Positions 22,261 to 30,908 of a DNA stretch of 46,106 nucleotides are shown here, one piece after another. Below the pieces are notes generated by a model. It searched no databases, was not told where the DNA came from, and was given only the letters and a program-made list of their open reading frames with translations. The number at the start of each line of letters is the position of its first letter. Position 1 is the first letter of the stretch. The position numbers were made by a program, and so were the translations under genes. Location: NCBI GenBank assembly GCA_030753015.1, contig JASMDC010000027.1:1-46106 (forward strand). The letters are read 5' to 3'. This DNA is from Candidatus Undinarchaeales archaeon. GTDB lineage: Archaea; SpSt-1190; JASMDC01.

Positions 22261-23358
22261 ATGGAGATCCTTGCCCCCATCAACAGGGTAGATGAGGTCG
22301 ACCAGCTTATCCATGCTGGGACCGCGGAGGTCTACTGCTCGGTGCTCTCACACCAATGGCGGGATCGCTATACTAATGTTGGGAGCATCAGTCGGGAGGA
22401 GTTCACCCTCTCGTCCCTTCGCTCCTATAAGGAGCTGGAGCAGGTCACGTCCATCGCCCACGACCTCGGAGCCCGTGTTTCCGTGGCGTTCAACCAGGAC
22501 TTCTACTCTTCCAAGCAGTTGCCCTTCGTTCTCAAGGAGGTCGACCAGGCCGTCGAGGCCGGGATCGATAGCCTCATCATAGCCGACGTAGCGCTCATGG
22601 CAACGCTTCGTGACCGGGGCGTTGACTGCGATGTGCATGCCAGTTCCATCGGGGCCGTGTTCAACGCTCGCGCGGCCAGGTTCTTCCAGCGCCTAGGCGT
22701 TTCCCGGCTCATCCTCCCGCACCATCTCACCCTGGACGAGGTGCGAACGCTCGCCGAACGGGTGCCCGACATCCCCCTCGAGGCCTTTGTGCTCAACGCC
22801 AGATGCCCCAACGTGGAGGGTTTCTGCGGCTACCTCCATGGACTACTTGAGATCGCATACCCGCGACGTGCAGGAGCCCTCTTCGGCCTCCTCGGGAGCA
22901 GGCGTGGGGCTACCCGGAGCACGATCGTCGGTACGCTCCTTCGGCTTCCCCGCTGGGCACAGCGTTTTGGTCCACTGGCCCATCACGCATCACTCCACCT
23001 CTGTCCCAACGGCGCCGCTGTGAGCGTGTCCTGCCGTGAAGGAGATTCTGCCCTCACTCCCGCTGTCGAGGAGCGTTTTGGGATGAACTGGTGCCCCAAT
23101 GTGGGTGGCATCGGGTGCGGCGTATGCTCCCTGGGGATGCTGCGCGAGGCGGGGATCAGCGTGGTGAAGGTGCAGGGCCGCAACTACCCGACCGCCAAGA
23201 AGCTGGCGGACGTCCGGTTCCTGCGCTCGGCGCTCGATGCTCTAGAGGATATGGGGGACGGGGACGCTTTCCACGAGCGTTGTCGCGCCCTGTACTCCGA
23301 AATCTACGACCGATCGTGCACACCCGCCGAGTGCTACTGGCCCGAGGAGGTGCGGTGA
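22261..23358 (+). CDS. U32 family (UbiU-like) protein, copy 2
   Basis: A 365-residue U32-family protein, paralogue of the one at 17723. It begins MEILAPINRVDEVDQLIHAGTAEVYCSV. Seen: VAFNQDFYSSK, ADVALMATLRDRGVDCDVHASSIG, PHHLTLDEVRTL, FVLNARCPNVEGFCGYLHG (C182, C189), HLCPNGAAVSVSC and WCPNVGGIGCGVCSLGMLREAGISVVKVQGR, giving all the expected cluster Cys. The start has a TATA-like TTCTAAAAAG (about 22228-22237) 28 nt ahead. The stop is within TGATG, coupling it to the next gene. In copy 1 the pair faces a methyltransferase; here it follows a metallopeptidase-like gene. The two pairs are diverged enough to suggest different substrates rather than a recent duplication. Confidence 0.82.
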   Translation: MEILAPINRVDEVDQLIHAGTAEVYCSVLSHQWRDRYTNVGSISREEFTLSSLRSYKELEQVTSIAHDLGARVSVAFNQDFYSSKQLPFVLKEVDQAVEAGIDSLIIADVALMATLRDRGVDCDVHASSIGAVFNARAARFFQRLGVSRLILPHHLTLDEVRTLAERVPDIPLEAFVLNARCPNVEGFCGYLHGLLEIAYPRRAGALFGLLGSRRGATRSTIVGTLLRLPRWAQRFGPLAHHASLHLCPNGAAVSVSCREGDSALTPAVEERFGMNWCPNVGGIGCGVCSLGMLREAGISVVKVQGRNYPTAKKLADVRFLRSALDALEDMGDGDAFHERCRALYSEIYDRSCTPAECYWPEEVR

Positions 23359-24158
23359 TGGAACGGGGAGTACTCATCCCCCGCGTGCCGCTCCTCGACA
23401 CGCTCGACTGGACCGGGTACGACCGGCTCTACCTGGGTAACGGTTACTGCCAGCGGCTCATTCCCACACCTGACCAGTTGCGGTCCGCGCTGGACCGTGC
23501 GGACGACGCCCACCTCCCGCTCACCCTCGTCACACCGCCCGTGACCGATGAGGGGCTCGATGATCTGGCGCCTGTCCTCGATCTCCTCCCCAAGGGCGTC
23601 GAGGTCGTGGCCAACGACTGGGGCGTCATCGACCTGATCGCCGAGGAGGGACGGCTCGAGCCTGTTGTCGGCGGTCTGCTACATAAGCAGAAGCGCGGGC
23701 CGCGTCTCATGATGGCGAAGGATCTCCTCACTCACGAGGCGTGGGAGCGCTTTCGCACATCGAACATGGACGTTGCCGCAATGCGCGGCCTCCTGGCCTC
23801 GTACGGTGTCCGGCGGATCGAGGTCGAGAATCCCTTCCAGGGCGTCTCGCTCGACCTCTCCGGAGGCGATACGCCTCTCCTCGGCTCGCTCCATCATCCC
23901 TATGTCTGTGTCACAATGTCCCGGTACTGCATCATAGCACTGGCCTCGACCAGGCAGGGCCGCCCGGAATGGGGCGTTTATCCCTGCTCCCGCGCATGCA
24001 TCAACTCCAGCTTCCAGCTCGACCATCCTACAATGGGTGTGCCCCTCTACCTCCAGGGATGTGCGGTGTTCGCAAAGAACGACGTCCTCCCCAGTGAGAA
24101 GGAGCTCAAGGGCATGGGCATCGACCGGACCGTGGAATCGCCGGTACCACCCGCGTGA
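23358..24158 (+). CDS. UbiV-like partner of a U32 pair, copy 2
   Basis: A 266-residue protein beginning MERGVLIPRVPLLDTLDW. Its blocks match those of the protein at 16893: YDRLYLGNGYCQRLIPTPDQL, PLTLVTPPVTDEGL, GVEVVANDWGVI, QKRGPRLMMAKDLL, VENPFQGVSLDLSGG, and a Cys set in VTMSRYCIIALASTRQGRPEW and YPCSRACINSSF. The ATG at 23358 overlaps the upstream TGA by one base; the long open frame that begins at 23091 inside the partner is an artefact of shared frame. It is coupled to the U32 protein at 22261 and probably forms a heterodimer with it. It converges on the large membrane protein at 24165, six nt away. Confidence 0.75.
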   Translation: MERGVLIPRVPLLDTLDWTGYDRLYLGNGYCQRLIPTPDQLRSALDRADDAHLPLTLVTPPVTDEGLDDLAPVLDLLPKGVEVVANDWGVIDLIAEEGRLEPVVGGLLHKQKRGPRLMMAKDLLTHEAWERFRTSNMDVAAMRGLLASYGVRRIEVENPFQGVSLDLSGGDTPLLGSLHHPYVCVTMSRYCIIALASTRQGRPEWGVYPCSRACINSSFQLDHPTMGVPLYLQGCAVFAKNDVLPSEKELKGMGIDRTVESPVPPA

Positions 24159-24164
24159 GCCCGC

Positions 24165-26327
24165 TCAAGTAGCCCGGGAGAGCGCCAGTCGTCGGTCACC
24201 ATCGTTCGTGCGTAGGACGAGCGTTCGTGCGTCCTCTCCCGGGAGGACACGGAGAGCGCCCGTCGAAGTCGCCAGGAGCGAGGCGCCGCAGTGAACACGG
24301 CAGCTGGCCCCCGGTGCAGCGCGCACCTCGATCACGAGCTCGCCGTCGGACTCCGATACGCTCAGATGGAGCAGCGTGCACGCTCCCGGCGCACTCGTTC
24401 CGAACCTGATGATGGGCGAGCCCGCGACAGGACCGGGGAGGATAAGGGGCGTCCCCGTCCATCTCGTTGTGAGGAGCGAGAACCGCCAGGGACCTTCGTC
24501 ACCACTGCGCAGGTCGAGGATTATATCGCTGGCGTCCACGTTGAACCGCGGCCGGTAGCAGTCGAGGTCCTCGATCCTGCGGGAAGGACCGGCCGCTCCC
24601 AGTTCTGCCAGGACGGCTGCAGGATCGTACTCCAGGTCGGCCGGCTGGAGGGGGAGTAGATGAGGGGATGTCAGAGCTAGCTTGTGATGCGTGAGCGTAT
24701 GGGGGTCCGGCGGAGTGATGATGCGGTTGAGCTTGCTCCACCGGGGATCGGGCGGGACGTCATAGTTCTGGACCACGGCAGCGAAGGTAGCGATGGCAAC
24801 TAGTCCAACGACGACCAGCTCGGGCCACCGGCCGGCCCGACGCAGACCACCCAGCATGAGCGCGGTCAGTGCCGGCATGACCATCAGCAACAACCCCATC
24901 CGCGGCTCGTTCCAGTTCTCCTGGACGCTGAGAAATATCCAGAGCGGGAGCACCCAGAGGATGAGCACTTTCAATGCCCTGCGGTCCGAGCCGACCAGCT
25001 CCTTTATGCCCGGGAGGACCATGGCAATCAGTGGCCAGCCCAGGGTCGCGGCCACCACCAGCGGGAGGAGGACGAACACCGGGAATGGGTAGAGCGGGGT
25101 TCTGACAACGCTGTCGTGGAGGGGCCAGTTCATAAGCACTGGGAGCTTGAAGCCCACCCCGAGTATGCTGTAGTCGAAAGGCTCGATATAGGTATGCTTC
25201 GTAACGGCCTCGGTCGTGAAAAGTGCGCCGTAGGCGTATTGGTGCCAGTACAGCCAAGGGAGGGCCGAGAGCAGCGTCCCGATGGCGAGGGCGATGACCG
25301 CAGCACGCCACCGCCGTTGGCCCGTGATGGCGTAGAGGACAGCAGGGACGAGGAGCACGGACACGTCCCGCACGCCCAGCAGCATCCCGAGGAGGAGACC
25401 GGCTACGAGGGTGGGTCGCACTCCCCTCTCGAATAGCACGAGGTGGAGCGCCGCAGCCGACAGCACGAAGGCGAAGAGCGGATCGGTGAGCAGGTACACG
25501 AAGGAGATGTTCAGGAGTCCGAGACCGAGCACGGGGAACGCGAGAAGGGGTGTGAGGGTGCCGCCGAAGAGACGACGGGTGATTATGTACCCCCAGGAGC
25601 AGATGAGGGCGCCGAAAAGGGAGAAGGCGTACCGAACTCCGAAGATGCCCAAGAAGGACACGAACAGGCTGAAGATGGCAGTGTTACCGAGCCGCTGGTC
25701 CTTGGTGGCCACACGACCATAGGCAATGAAGTTGTCAGGGAGCGTCCGTGGTGGGACCGTCAGGTAATATGTGTTCTCCACTCCAGGAGAGCGGTCCGCC
25801 GTCGGCAACGGCTCCGGAGTGCGGGGGTAGTAGTACACGGAACCAGGGTGCTCGATAACGGATGACGCGAGCCAAGTAATGCGTCCGAGCCCCATGGCAT
25901 GGTACATCGCCTCTTGGGTACAGGTCTGCCAGTAGCTCTCTGCCAGTGGGGTGGGGATGTCACGGACGACGGTCAGGTAGAGGAGGAATATACCGGCGGC
26001 GAGGGCAAGGGCCACCAGCCCCAGGTGGCCGGGAGGTGGTACGTGACCCAGGCCATGGTGTGCCGGGCCGTGCCGGTCGACGTGGAGCGCGTGCGGGAGG
26101 ATGAAGAGTACGAGTGCTGCTGCGAGGAACGGGACCGGGCCTACGAGGACACCCCACATAAGAGCGATGGCCATGGCGAGAGCGGGGACCACTGTGGCCG
26201 ATATCGTGAAGGCGAGGACGACCTCCTCGGCGTCCCGGCCGGGACCGAGGACCCAGCGTGCCAGCGGACGGCCTGTGAACCACAAGGCCAGGGTGAACGC
26301 CACCACGGCCGCCATATCGAGCAGCAT
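24165..26327 (-). CDS. Large polytopic membrane protein, paralogue of the one at 8370
   Basis: A 720-residue protein with about 12-13 membrane helices and a C-terminal soluble domain of about 200 residues. Blocks shared with the protein at 8370 include LGVRDVSVLLVPAVLYAI, PWLYWHQYAYGALF, LMNWPLHDSVVRTPLYPFPVF and VQENWNEPRMGLLLMVMPA. The soluble part has PADLEYDPAAVLAELG, DASDIILDLRSGDEGPWRFS and beta-rich LSVSESDGELVIEV, perhaps a small Ig-like fold outside the cell. Start at 26327 has a TATA-like GGTTTTATTG about 28 nt upstream. GT-C-like topology is inferred; no DE loop is as clear as in the PMT-like paralogues. It probably handles a lipid-linked sugar at the cell surface. Confidence 0.7.
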   Translation of the reverse strand: MLLDMAAVVAFTLALWFTGRPLARWVLGPGRDAEEVVLAFTISATVVPALAMAIALMWGVLVGPVPFLAAALVLFILPHALHVDRHGPAHHGLGHVPPPGHLGLVALALAAGIFLLYLTVVRDIPTPLAESYWQTCTQEAMYHAMGLGRITWLASSVIEHPGSVYYYPRTPEPLPTADRSPGVENTYYLTVPPRTLPDNFIAYGRVATKDQRLGNTAIFSLFVSFLGIFGVRYAFSLFGALICSWGYIITRRLFGGTLTPLLAFPVLGLGLLNISFVYLLTDPLFAFVLSAAALHLVLFERGVRPTLVAGLLLGMLLGVRDVSVLLVPAVLYAITGQRRWRAAVIALAIGTLLSALPWLYWHQYAYGALFTTEAVTKHTYIEPFDYSILGVGFKLPVLMNWPLHDSVVRTPLYPFPVFVLLPLVVAATLGWPLIAMVLPGIKELVGSDRRALKVLILWVLPLWIFLSVQENWNEPRMGLLLMVMPALTALMLGGLRRAGRWPELVVVGLVAIATFAAVVQNYDVPPDPRWSKLNRIITPPDPHTLTHHKLALTSPHLLPLQPADLEYDPAAVLAELGAAGPSRRIEDLDCYRPRFNVDASDIILDLRSGDEGPWRFSLLTTRWTGTPLILPGPVAGSPIIRFGTSAPGACTLLHLSVSESDGELVIEVRAAPGASCRVHCGASLLATSTGALRVLPGEDARTLVLRTNDGDRRLALSRAT

Positions 26328-26429
26328 ACGGCCCCGGTCTCGCGGTGCAACAATAAAACCTTATGCCACTGGGCCCTATGGCGGGGACCGAGGCAAACGT
26401 TTTTCAAGTGATGTGACAGACCAGCTCCC

Positions 26430-27587
26430 ATGGGTGAGACTGGGAGCGGGAAGAGCACCGTTGCCCTTCTCAAGTGCGAGGAGTATGATGAAGAGAACGT
26501 GCTCTCGACGGTCCGCCGTTCCGTGGACCTCTTGGGAGGGATGAAGACCTTCGTCGGGAACGGCCAGCGGGTGCTCCTCAAGGTCAATCTCCTCCGCGGG
26601 GACCTACCTGAGCGGGCGATCACCACACATCCTGCAGTGGTCCGTGCCGTGACACTCCTTGTCCAGGAGGCTGGTGGGGAGGTCGTCATCGGCGACAGCC
26701 CCGCGGGGCCCAACAGCGTCATGCTCCTGCGACGTGCCTACAAGCAGAGCGGATACGAGAGGGTCGCAAAGGAGACGGGCGCCTCCCTGAACGAGGACCT
26801 CTCCTACGGGCTGGTACCCTGTCGGGGCGGGCACCTGATCAAGGAGCTGGACATCCTCAATGCTGTGGAGAGCGCTGATGTGGTCATCCCCCTCCCCAAG
26901 CTCAAGACCCACGTGCTCACGGGATTCACCGGCGCCACCAAGATCCTGTTCGGAGTGGTCCCCGGTGTCACAAAGGGAGCCTACCACCTTAAGCTCAAGG
27001 ACGTGGACCAGTTCTCCCATATGCTACTGGACATCGTGGCCCATGTACAGGCGCCCCTGTACATCATGGATGGCGTCGTGGCCATGCATGGGGACGGCCC
27101 CGGCGCAGGTGATCCGTTCCCCGTAGGTGCGATTCTCGCCGCTGCCGATCCCGTGGCCATGGACCGAACGGCCGTCGCGCTGGTGGGTCTGGTCCCGGAC
27201 CGGGTCTCGACCCTGACCGTTGCCGCTGACCGCGGGATGGGTCCCGCGTCACTGGACGACATCGATGTGTTGGGCGACGGGCTGGACGCGTTCTCGATCA
27301 CGGGGTTCCGCCCCGCTTCCGCGACCTCGAAACTAGGTAGCAGGCTCCCAGGCATCGTGCGTCGGTTTGTCCTTAGACAGACCGTTGCCTCGCCCTACGC
27401 CGGCCCCAAATGCATCGGATGCGGCGTGTGCGCAGCTGCTTGCCCCGTCAAGGCCATCACCATCACCGACAAGCGTGCGCACATGGACCTGTCGACGTGC
27501 ATCAGGTGCTACTGTTGCCATGAGACCTGTCCCGAGCAGGCGGTGGAGCTGGACCGACCACTGCTGTCACGCGTTCTAGGTTGGTAG
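26430..27587 (+). CDS. DUF362 protein fused to a 2x[4Fe-4S] ferredoxin domain
   Basis: A 385-residue protein. The DUF362 part has VALLKCEEYDEENVLSTVRR, VLLKVNLLRGDLPERAITTHP, GEVVIGDSPAGPNSV and LPKLKTHVLTGFTGATK; the role of this family is unsettled but many members act in redox or methyl transfer. The C-terminus has two clusters, CIGCGVCAAACPVKA and CIRCYCCHETCPEQA. The extreme N-terminus, MGETGSGKSTV, matches a Walker A sequence but lacks the strand and fold of a P-loop NTPase, so it is probably chance or a start artefact. A TATA-like ACGTTTTTCAAG (about 26396-26407) 28 nt ahead supports the ATG. It stands alone between convergent neighbours. Electron transfer to an unknown partner is likely. 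Confidence 0.88.
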   Translation: MGETGSGKSTVALLKCEEYDEENVLSTVRRSVDLLGGMKTFVGNGQRVLLKVNLLRGDLPERAITTHPAVVRAVTLLVQEAGGEVVIGDSPAGPNSVMLLRRAYKQSGYERVAKETGASLNEDLSYGLVPCRGGHLIKELDILNAVESADVVIPLPKLKTHVLTGFTGATKILFGVVPGVTKGAYHLKLKDVDQFSHMLLDIVAHVQAPLYIMDGVVAMHGDGPGAGDPFPVGAILAAADPVAMDRTAVALVGLVPDRVSTLTVAADRGMGPASLDDIDVLGDGLDAFSITGFRPASATSKLGSRLPGIVRRFVLRQTVASPYAGPKCIGCGVCAAACPVKAITITDKRAHMDLSTCIRCYCCHETCPEQAVELDRPLLSRVLGW

Positions 27588-27590
27588 GGC

Positions 27591-28049
27591 TCACGGGGCA
27601 CGGTCCCGGGCAACAGCGACCGCCGCGGCGATGATGAGAACCCACCCGATCGTAGCCATCGAGTCGGCCAGTGGGATACCCACGGTCCGCCACGAGAAGG
27701 GCCAGAGGAGGAAGAAGTGGTGAGGCCTGACCCACGGATATTGGAGCGAGTCGATGAGGATGTTGGATAGGGCGCCTATGTACAGGAGCCCGAAGGCCCT
27801 CCACAGGTCCCGGTCGATAAAGGACGCGGCCACAAGGCAGAGGAACAGTGCGCCGACGGGTGTGTGGAGGAAGAACGATACGGCCATCGCTACTTCAGCG
27901 CCACGTGCGGCGAGGGCTGCTATTGCGATGAAGAGCTGCAGGTCAGGCAGGAGCGCACCGAACATGACCACCCAGCGGTCCCGACGCTCGATCCCCAAGA
28001 GACGGGTCAGGAGTATGGCCAGTGACATATGGACGAGGAGATCAGGCAT
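27591..28049 (-). CDS. DUF457-like membrane-bound metal-dependent hydrolase
   Basis: A 152-residue protein with four to five membrane helices. Histidine-containing blocks typical of the YdjM/DUF457 group appear: MPDLLVHMSLAILLTRLLG, MFGALLPDLQLF, FLHTPVGALFL and IGALSNILIDSLQYPWVRPHHF. The His and Asp residues could bind a metal within the membrane. Start at 28049 is supported by GGTGAG ahead and by overlap with the upstream gene (stop 28042), implying translational coupling. The longer frame to 28115 would overlap far into that gene. The substrate is unknown; members are sometimes found with phospholipid or cell-wall genes. Confidence 0.75.
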   Translation of the reverse strand: MPDLLVHMSLAILLTRLLGIERRDRWVVMFGALLPDLQLFIAIAALAARGAEVAMAVSFFLHTPVGALFLCLVAASFIDRDLWRAFGLLYIGALSNILIDSLQYPWVRPHHFFLLWPFSWRTVGIPLADSMATIGWVLIIAAAVAVARDRAP

Positions 28050-28506
28050 TGTCCTCACCCCCCAGTGGCTCAAGGCCAGAGGGCACAGTCGCGCCGATGG
28101 AGTGGCGGGCAGCATCGCGCCAGGCCCAAAGGAGGAGGAGCACGCCCAGTGTGTTCCAGATCATGAAGATGAACCTACGGCCGAGCACGTGGAGCCCGGT
28201 GGCCTCGATACGGCCCTGGGCGTACACACCGTGCACGGTGACGGCGTCATCGGACCTGAGCTGAGTGAAGTTCCCGTACACGTCCACCCGCCTGTCGTCC
28301 ATTATATCAGTGAAAAGCACGAAGTGCCCGGGGACCACCTCTTGTGCGAGCCCGAAGAAGTAGCCTTGACGGCGCTCAGCATCGAAGAAGGGGAACTTCT
28401 GGGGCCAACGTTCCTCGATGACAAGGGCGTTGTGGTACATCGCGGCCAAGATGACGATGAGCCCCAAGATCAGGGGCAGCGGTCTCGGGTCGCGAACACC
28501 GTACAT
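28042..28506 (-). CDS. Membrane-anchored OB-fold-like protein
   Basis: A 154-residue protein with an N-terminal helix (LPLILGLIVILAAMYHNALVI) and a C-terminal one (FIFMIWNTLGVLLLLWAW). Between them is a soluble beta-rich domain outside the membrane: GHFVLFTDIMDDRRVDVYG, then DDAVTVHGVYAQG and ATGLHVLGRRF, an OB-like strand pattern. It starts at ATG 28506 with a TATA (GCATTTATC, about 28530-28539) 28 nt upstream, and its 3' end overlaps the DUF457-like gene. The two are thus an operon and likely a membrane pair. No named family; function unknown. Confidence 0.7.
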   Translation of the reverse strand: MYGVRDPRPLPLILGLIVILAAMYHNALVIEERWPQKFPFFDAERRQGYFFGLAQEVVPGHFVLFTDIMDDRRVDVYGNFTQLRSDDAVTVHGVYAQGRIEATGLHVLGRRFIFMIWNTLGVLLLLWAWRDAARHSIGATVPSGLEPLGGEDNA

Positions 28507-28551
28507 GCACGTTGGCCTACAGGTGAAAACTAGATAAATGCAAGGGTCGGG

Positions 28552-29706
28552 TCATGGCAGAGCACCCGTGTCGCGCAGGATCGCATCCTCACGCTCGAAC
28601 ACCGCCTCGCGCCCATAAGGTGCTGCAGCCTGGCGGTTCACCGCGCCCATCCTGGCTGCGAGCTCCGGATTATCGGCCACACGGGCCAATGCCGTCCGTA
28701 GCTTTCGCGGCGATCGCGGTTGCACAAGAATACCCCCTTCGCGGGGGAGCACGTTTGCGATGCCCTCGACGTCAGTGGCCACCACCGGCAGCCCTGCGCC
28801 CATGGCCTCGATGAGGGCGAAGGGCATCCCTTCCTCCTCGGAGGCCATGGCGAACACGTCGCCTGCGGCGAGCACGTCGGGCACCTCGCTGGAGGGGACG
28901 GCGCCCAGGAAAGTTACGTCCGCGCCCTTCTTATCGGCCAAGGCCACGAGGGCATCGCGCTCCGGACCGTCGCCGCACGCGACCAGCCGGATGCCTGAGA
29001 GCCCGGCCACGGCGCTGACGAGGTCGTCCACTCGCTTGATCTCGGCCAATCGGCCAACGAACACCACAAGGCGACCGTCCTCTGGAACGCCGTGGCGCTC
29101 GACCAGCCGATTCCGCGCTGCTGCGCGGTCGGGTGCTTTGTCGGGGATGTCGACCCAGTTGGGGAGGACCTCGACCTGGCCCGGGCGGGCGCCCTGGGCC
29201 TCGAGCCGCTGACGCATCAGGTCGGTGCTGGTGACGATGCGGTCAGAATGCCGCACGACCATCCCGTACACCAGTGAGGCGAACGGACCCAGGAGAGGGG
29301 ACCGGTGTCGGCGCATCTGGCCCAACCAATCGTACTCCAGGGAGAGCACCACTGGAGGGTGTGAGCGGACACTGGCGAGCCCCAATGCCACGGGGACGAT
29401 GCCCACGGGACCGTACACACGAACGGCGGTGAGGGTGGACGCCAGCCGACGCACGGCCGCAGCACCGCTGAGCACGAAACCGGGGTGTGAAGGGCCCACG
29501 GGCAGGTGGATCACGCCTTCTCCGAGCTCGTCGCTCATGTCCCGCTCGTCCGCGCTGAGGAGCACCACACGGTCGTACAGTTTCCGGTAATGGTCGACCC
29601 GCGCGCGTACAAGCTTGTCGAACACGCCACGCTCGCATCCCTCCTCGAGGCGGCAGTCGGTGGAGTACACCAGGAGCAGTGTCGAGGTCGACGACGTACC
29701 GGCCAT
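28552..29706 (-). CDS. GT4 family glycosyltransferase
   Basis: A 384-residue GT-B fold enzyme that transfers a sugar from a nucleotide donor, in the cytosol or at the inner membrane face. Seen: an N-terminal strand LLLVYSTDCRLEEGC, then VLSLEYDWLGQMRRHRS, IVTSTDLMRQRLEAQG and VEVLPNWVDIP, the hinge region, then RLVVFVGRLAEIKRVDDLVSA and the GT4 signature EEEGMPFALIEAMGAGLPVVATDVEGI. ATG 29706 is chosen over 29724 because it lies 27 nt from a TATA (29730-29737) shared with the divergent radical SAM gene. No operon partner on this strand. It is probably an early step for the glycan finished by the GT-C enzymes. Confidence 0.9.
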   Translation of the reverse strand: MAGTSSTSTLLLVYSTDCRLEEGCERGVFDKLVRARVDHYRKLYDRVVLLSADERDMSDELGEGVIHLPVGPSHPGFVLSGAAAVRRLASTLTAVRVYGPVGIVPVALGLASVRSHPPVVLSLEYDWLGQMRRHRSPLLGPFASLVYGMVVRHSDRIVTSTDLMRQRLEAQGARPGQVEVLPNWVDIPDKAPDRAAARNRLVERHGVPEDGRLVVFVGRLAEIKRVDDLVSAVAGLSGIRLVACGDGPERDALVALADKKGADVTFLGAVPSSEVPDVLAAGDVFAMASEEEGMPFALIEAMGAGLPVVATDVEGIANVLPREGGILVQPRSPRKLRTALARVADNPELAARMGAVNRQAAAPYGREAVFEREDAILRDTGALP

Positions 29707-29729
29707 CACGGGCACATGTCCCACGAAGA

Positions 29730-29737
29730 TTTATATT
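29730..29737. promoter_or_regulatory. Shared bidirectional TATA box
   Basis: TTTATATT on the plus strand reads AATATAAA on the minus strand. Its centre (about 29733.5) is 26-28 nt from both the plus-strand ATG at 29760 and the minus-strand ATG at 29706. The two genes, GT4 glycosyltransferase and radical SAM protein, would thus be transcribed divergently and leaderlessly from one box. This is the second case in the window. Confidence 0.65.
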
Positions 29738-29759
29738 GCCTTCGCGGCCAGTTGGTTGC

Positions 29760-30860
29760 ATGGCCAGGCCCGCCAGCGGTGTCGACCGGCTCGGTACCCT
29801 CGAGAAAGCCCGCTTCCTCGCTAGCGGCCTTGTCGAGTCCTCGCGTGTGGGCCTTGACCGTCTGAAAGGATGGGAGCGCCCACGATTCCTTATGAACGTG
29901 GTCACCTGGCGGTGCAACGCCCGATGCGTGATGTGCAACATCCCCCGCCGTCACGACCCGAATGAGGAGCTCGGGCTGGACGACTACCGCCATATCCTCG
30001 AGGACCGGCGGTTCTGGCGGGGTCTGCGGGCCATGAACGTCACCGGTGGCGAACCGTTCCTGCGCGAGGACCTGCCCGACCTGGTGGCGCTGTTCGCCGA
30101 GGGCTGTCCCGGTCTGGAACGTATCGCCTTTTCCACCAATGGTATGCTAACCGACCGTGTCTCGTCCACCGTGAAGGAGGTGCTTGAGCGGGTGCGTGTA
30201 CCCATTGACGTCACAGTGAGCCTCGATGGCGTGGGCGAGGTCCACGACCGCATCCGTGGAGTGGAAGGTGCCTTCGATCGGGTGATGGCCACCGTGGACG
30301 CGCTCCTACCCCTTGAAGAGCCCGGACGGTTCCACCTCTACGGCCAGTGCACTCTCTCCCAGGCTAACATCTCAGGCTGGCGCGAGCTGGAGACTTTCGC
30401 TGGTGAGCGGGGATTCCACGTATCGCCGGGTATCTCGGCGTTCCAGGACTCCTACTTCGATAACGCCGACAAGGAGGCCGAGCTGGCGCTCACCTCCGAG
30501 CAGGTGCTCGACGTGTTTGACCGACCGACCGCACGCAACCACTTCATCCGCCGTCAGGTGCGCGAGCGTGAGCGGTCACTCCCATGTGGGTGCGGCGCCG
30601 GGTCTTTCGAGCTCTACCCCAACGGCGACGTCTACCTCTGCTACCAGACGAAGCCGGTGGGGAACGCCCTCGAGCAGGGCATCACGGAGGCGTGGACGTC
30701 CCCCGAGGCGGCGAAGGTGCGCAAAGCCATCGGTACCAGGAAGATGTGCGGTGCATGCTTCTGGTCGTGCGACCTGGCCACCGCGGTGAAGGGGGACCTC
30801 GGTTCGCTGGTACACATGGGCACCGCCCACATCCGAGCGAAGCTCGGTCCCAAGGCGTGA
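29760..30860 (+). CDS. Radical SAM/SPASM protein
   Basis: A 366-residue radical SAM enzyme. Its cluster motif is CNARCVMC (C52, C56, C59), followed by AMNVTGGEPFLREDL, FSTNGMLTDRV and DVTVSLDGVGEVHDRIRG. The C-terminus has CGCGAGSFELYPNGDVYLC and later CGACFWSC, consistent with SPASM auxiliary clusters. The arrangement resembles the protein at 11102, but SPASM ligands are clearer here. ATG 29760 is set by the shared TATA at 29730; the open frame upstream to 29679 is outside the transcript. Such enzymes modify peptides, nucleosides or sugars. A PqqD-like protein, the usual peptide carrier for SPASM enzymes, is encoded at 45581 but far away, so a link is speculative. Confidence 0.9.
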   Translation: MARPASGVDRLGTLEKARFLASGLVESSRVGLDRLKGWERPRFLMNVVTWRCNARCVMCNIPRRHDPNEELGLDDYRHILEDRRFWRGLRAMNVTGGEPFLREDLPDLVALFAEGCPGLERIAFSTNGMLTDRVSSTVKEVLERVRVPIDVTVSLDGVGEVHDRIRGVEGAFDRVMATVDALLPLEEPGRFHLYGQCTLSQANISGWRELETFAGERGFHVSPGISAFQDSYFDNADKEAELALTSEQVLDVFDRPTARNHFIRRQVRERERSLPCGCGAGSFELYPNGDVYLCYQTKPVGNALEQGITEAWTSPEAAKVRKAIGTRKMCGACFWSCDLATAVKGDLGSLVHMGTAHIRAKLGPKA

Positions 30861-30908
30861 GGTTTTTATTTTCATTGGGCTAATAGCTCACTCGGAAGGT
30901 GTATCCAC

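Noticed and set aside
17723..24158. U32 proteins as secreted collagenase-like peptidases
   Set aside because: They have no signal peptide and carry the Cys ligands of the iron-sulfur hydroxylase branch; the old peptidase name is not supported for this branch.
30879..30908. GGGCTAATAGCTCACTCGG resembles the 5' half of a tRNA
   Set aside because: No D-arm/anticodon/TPsiC arms or 3' half follow; it is the leader and SD region (GGAAGGTG) of the gene at 30909.
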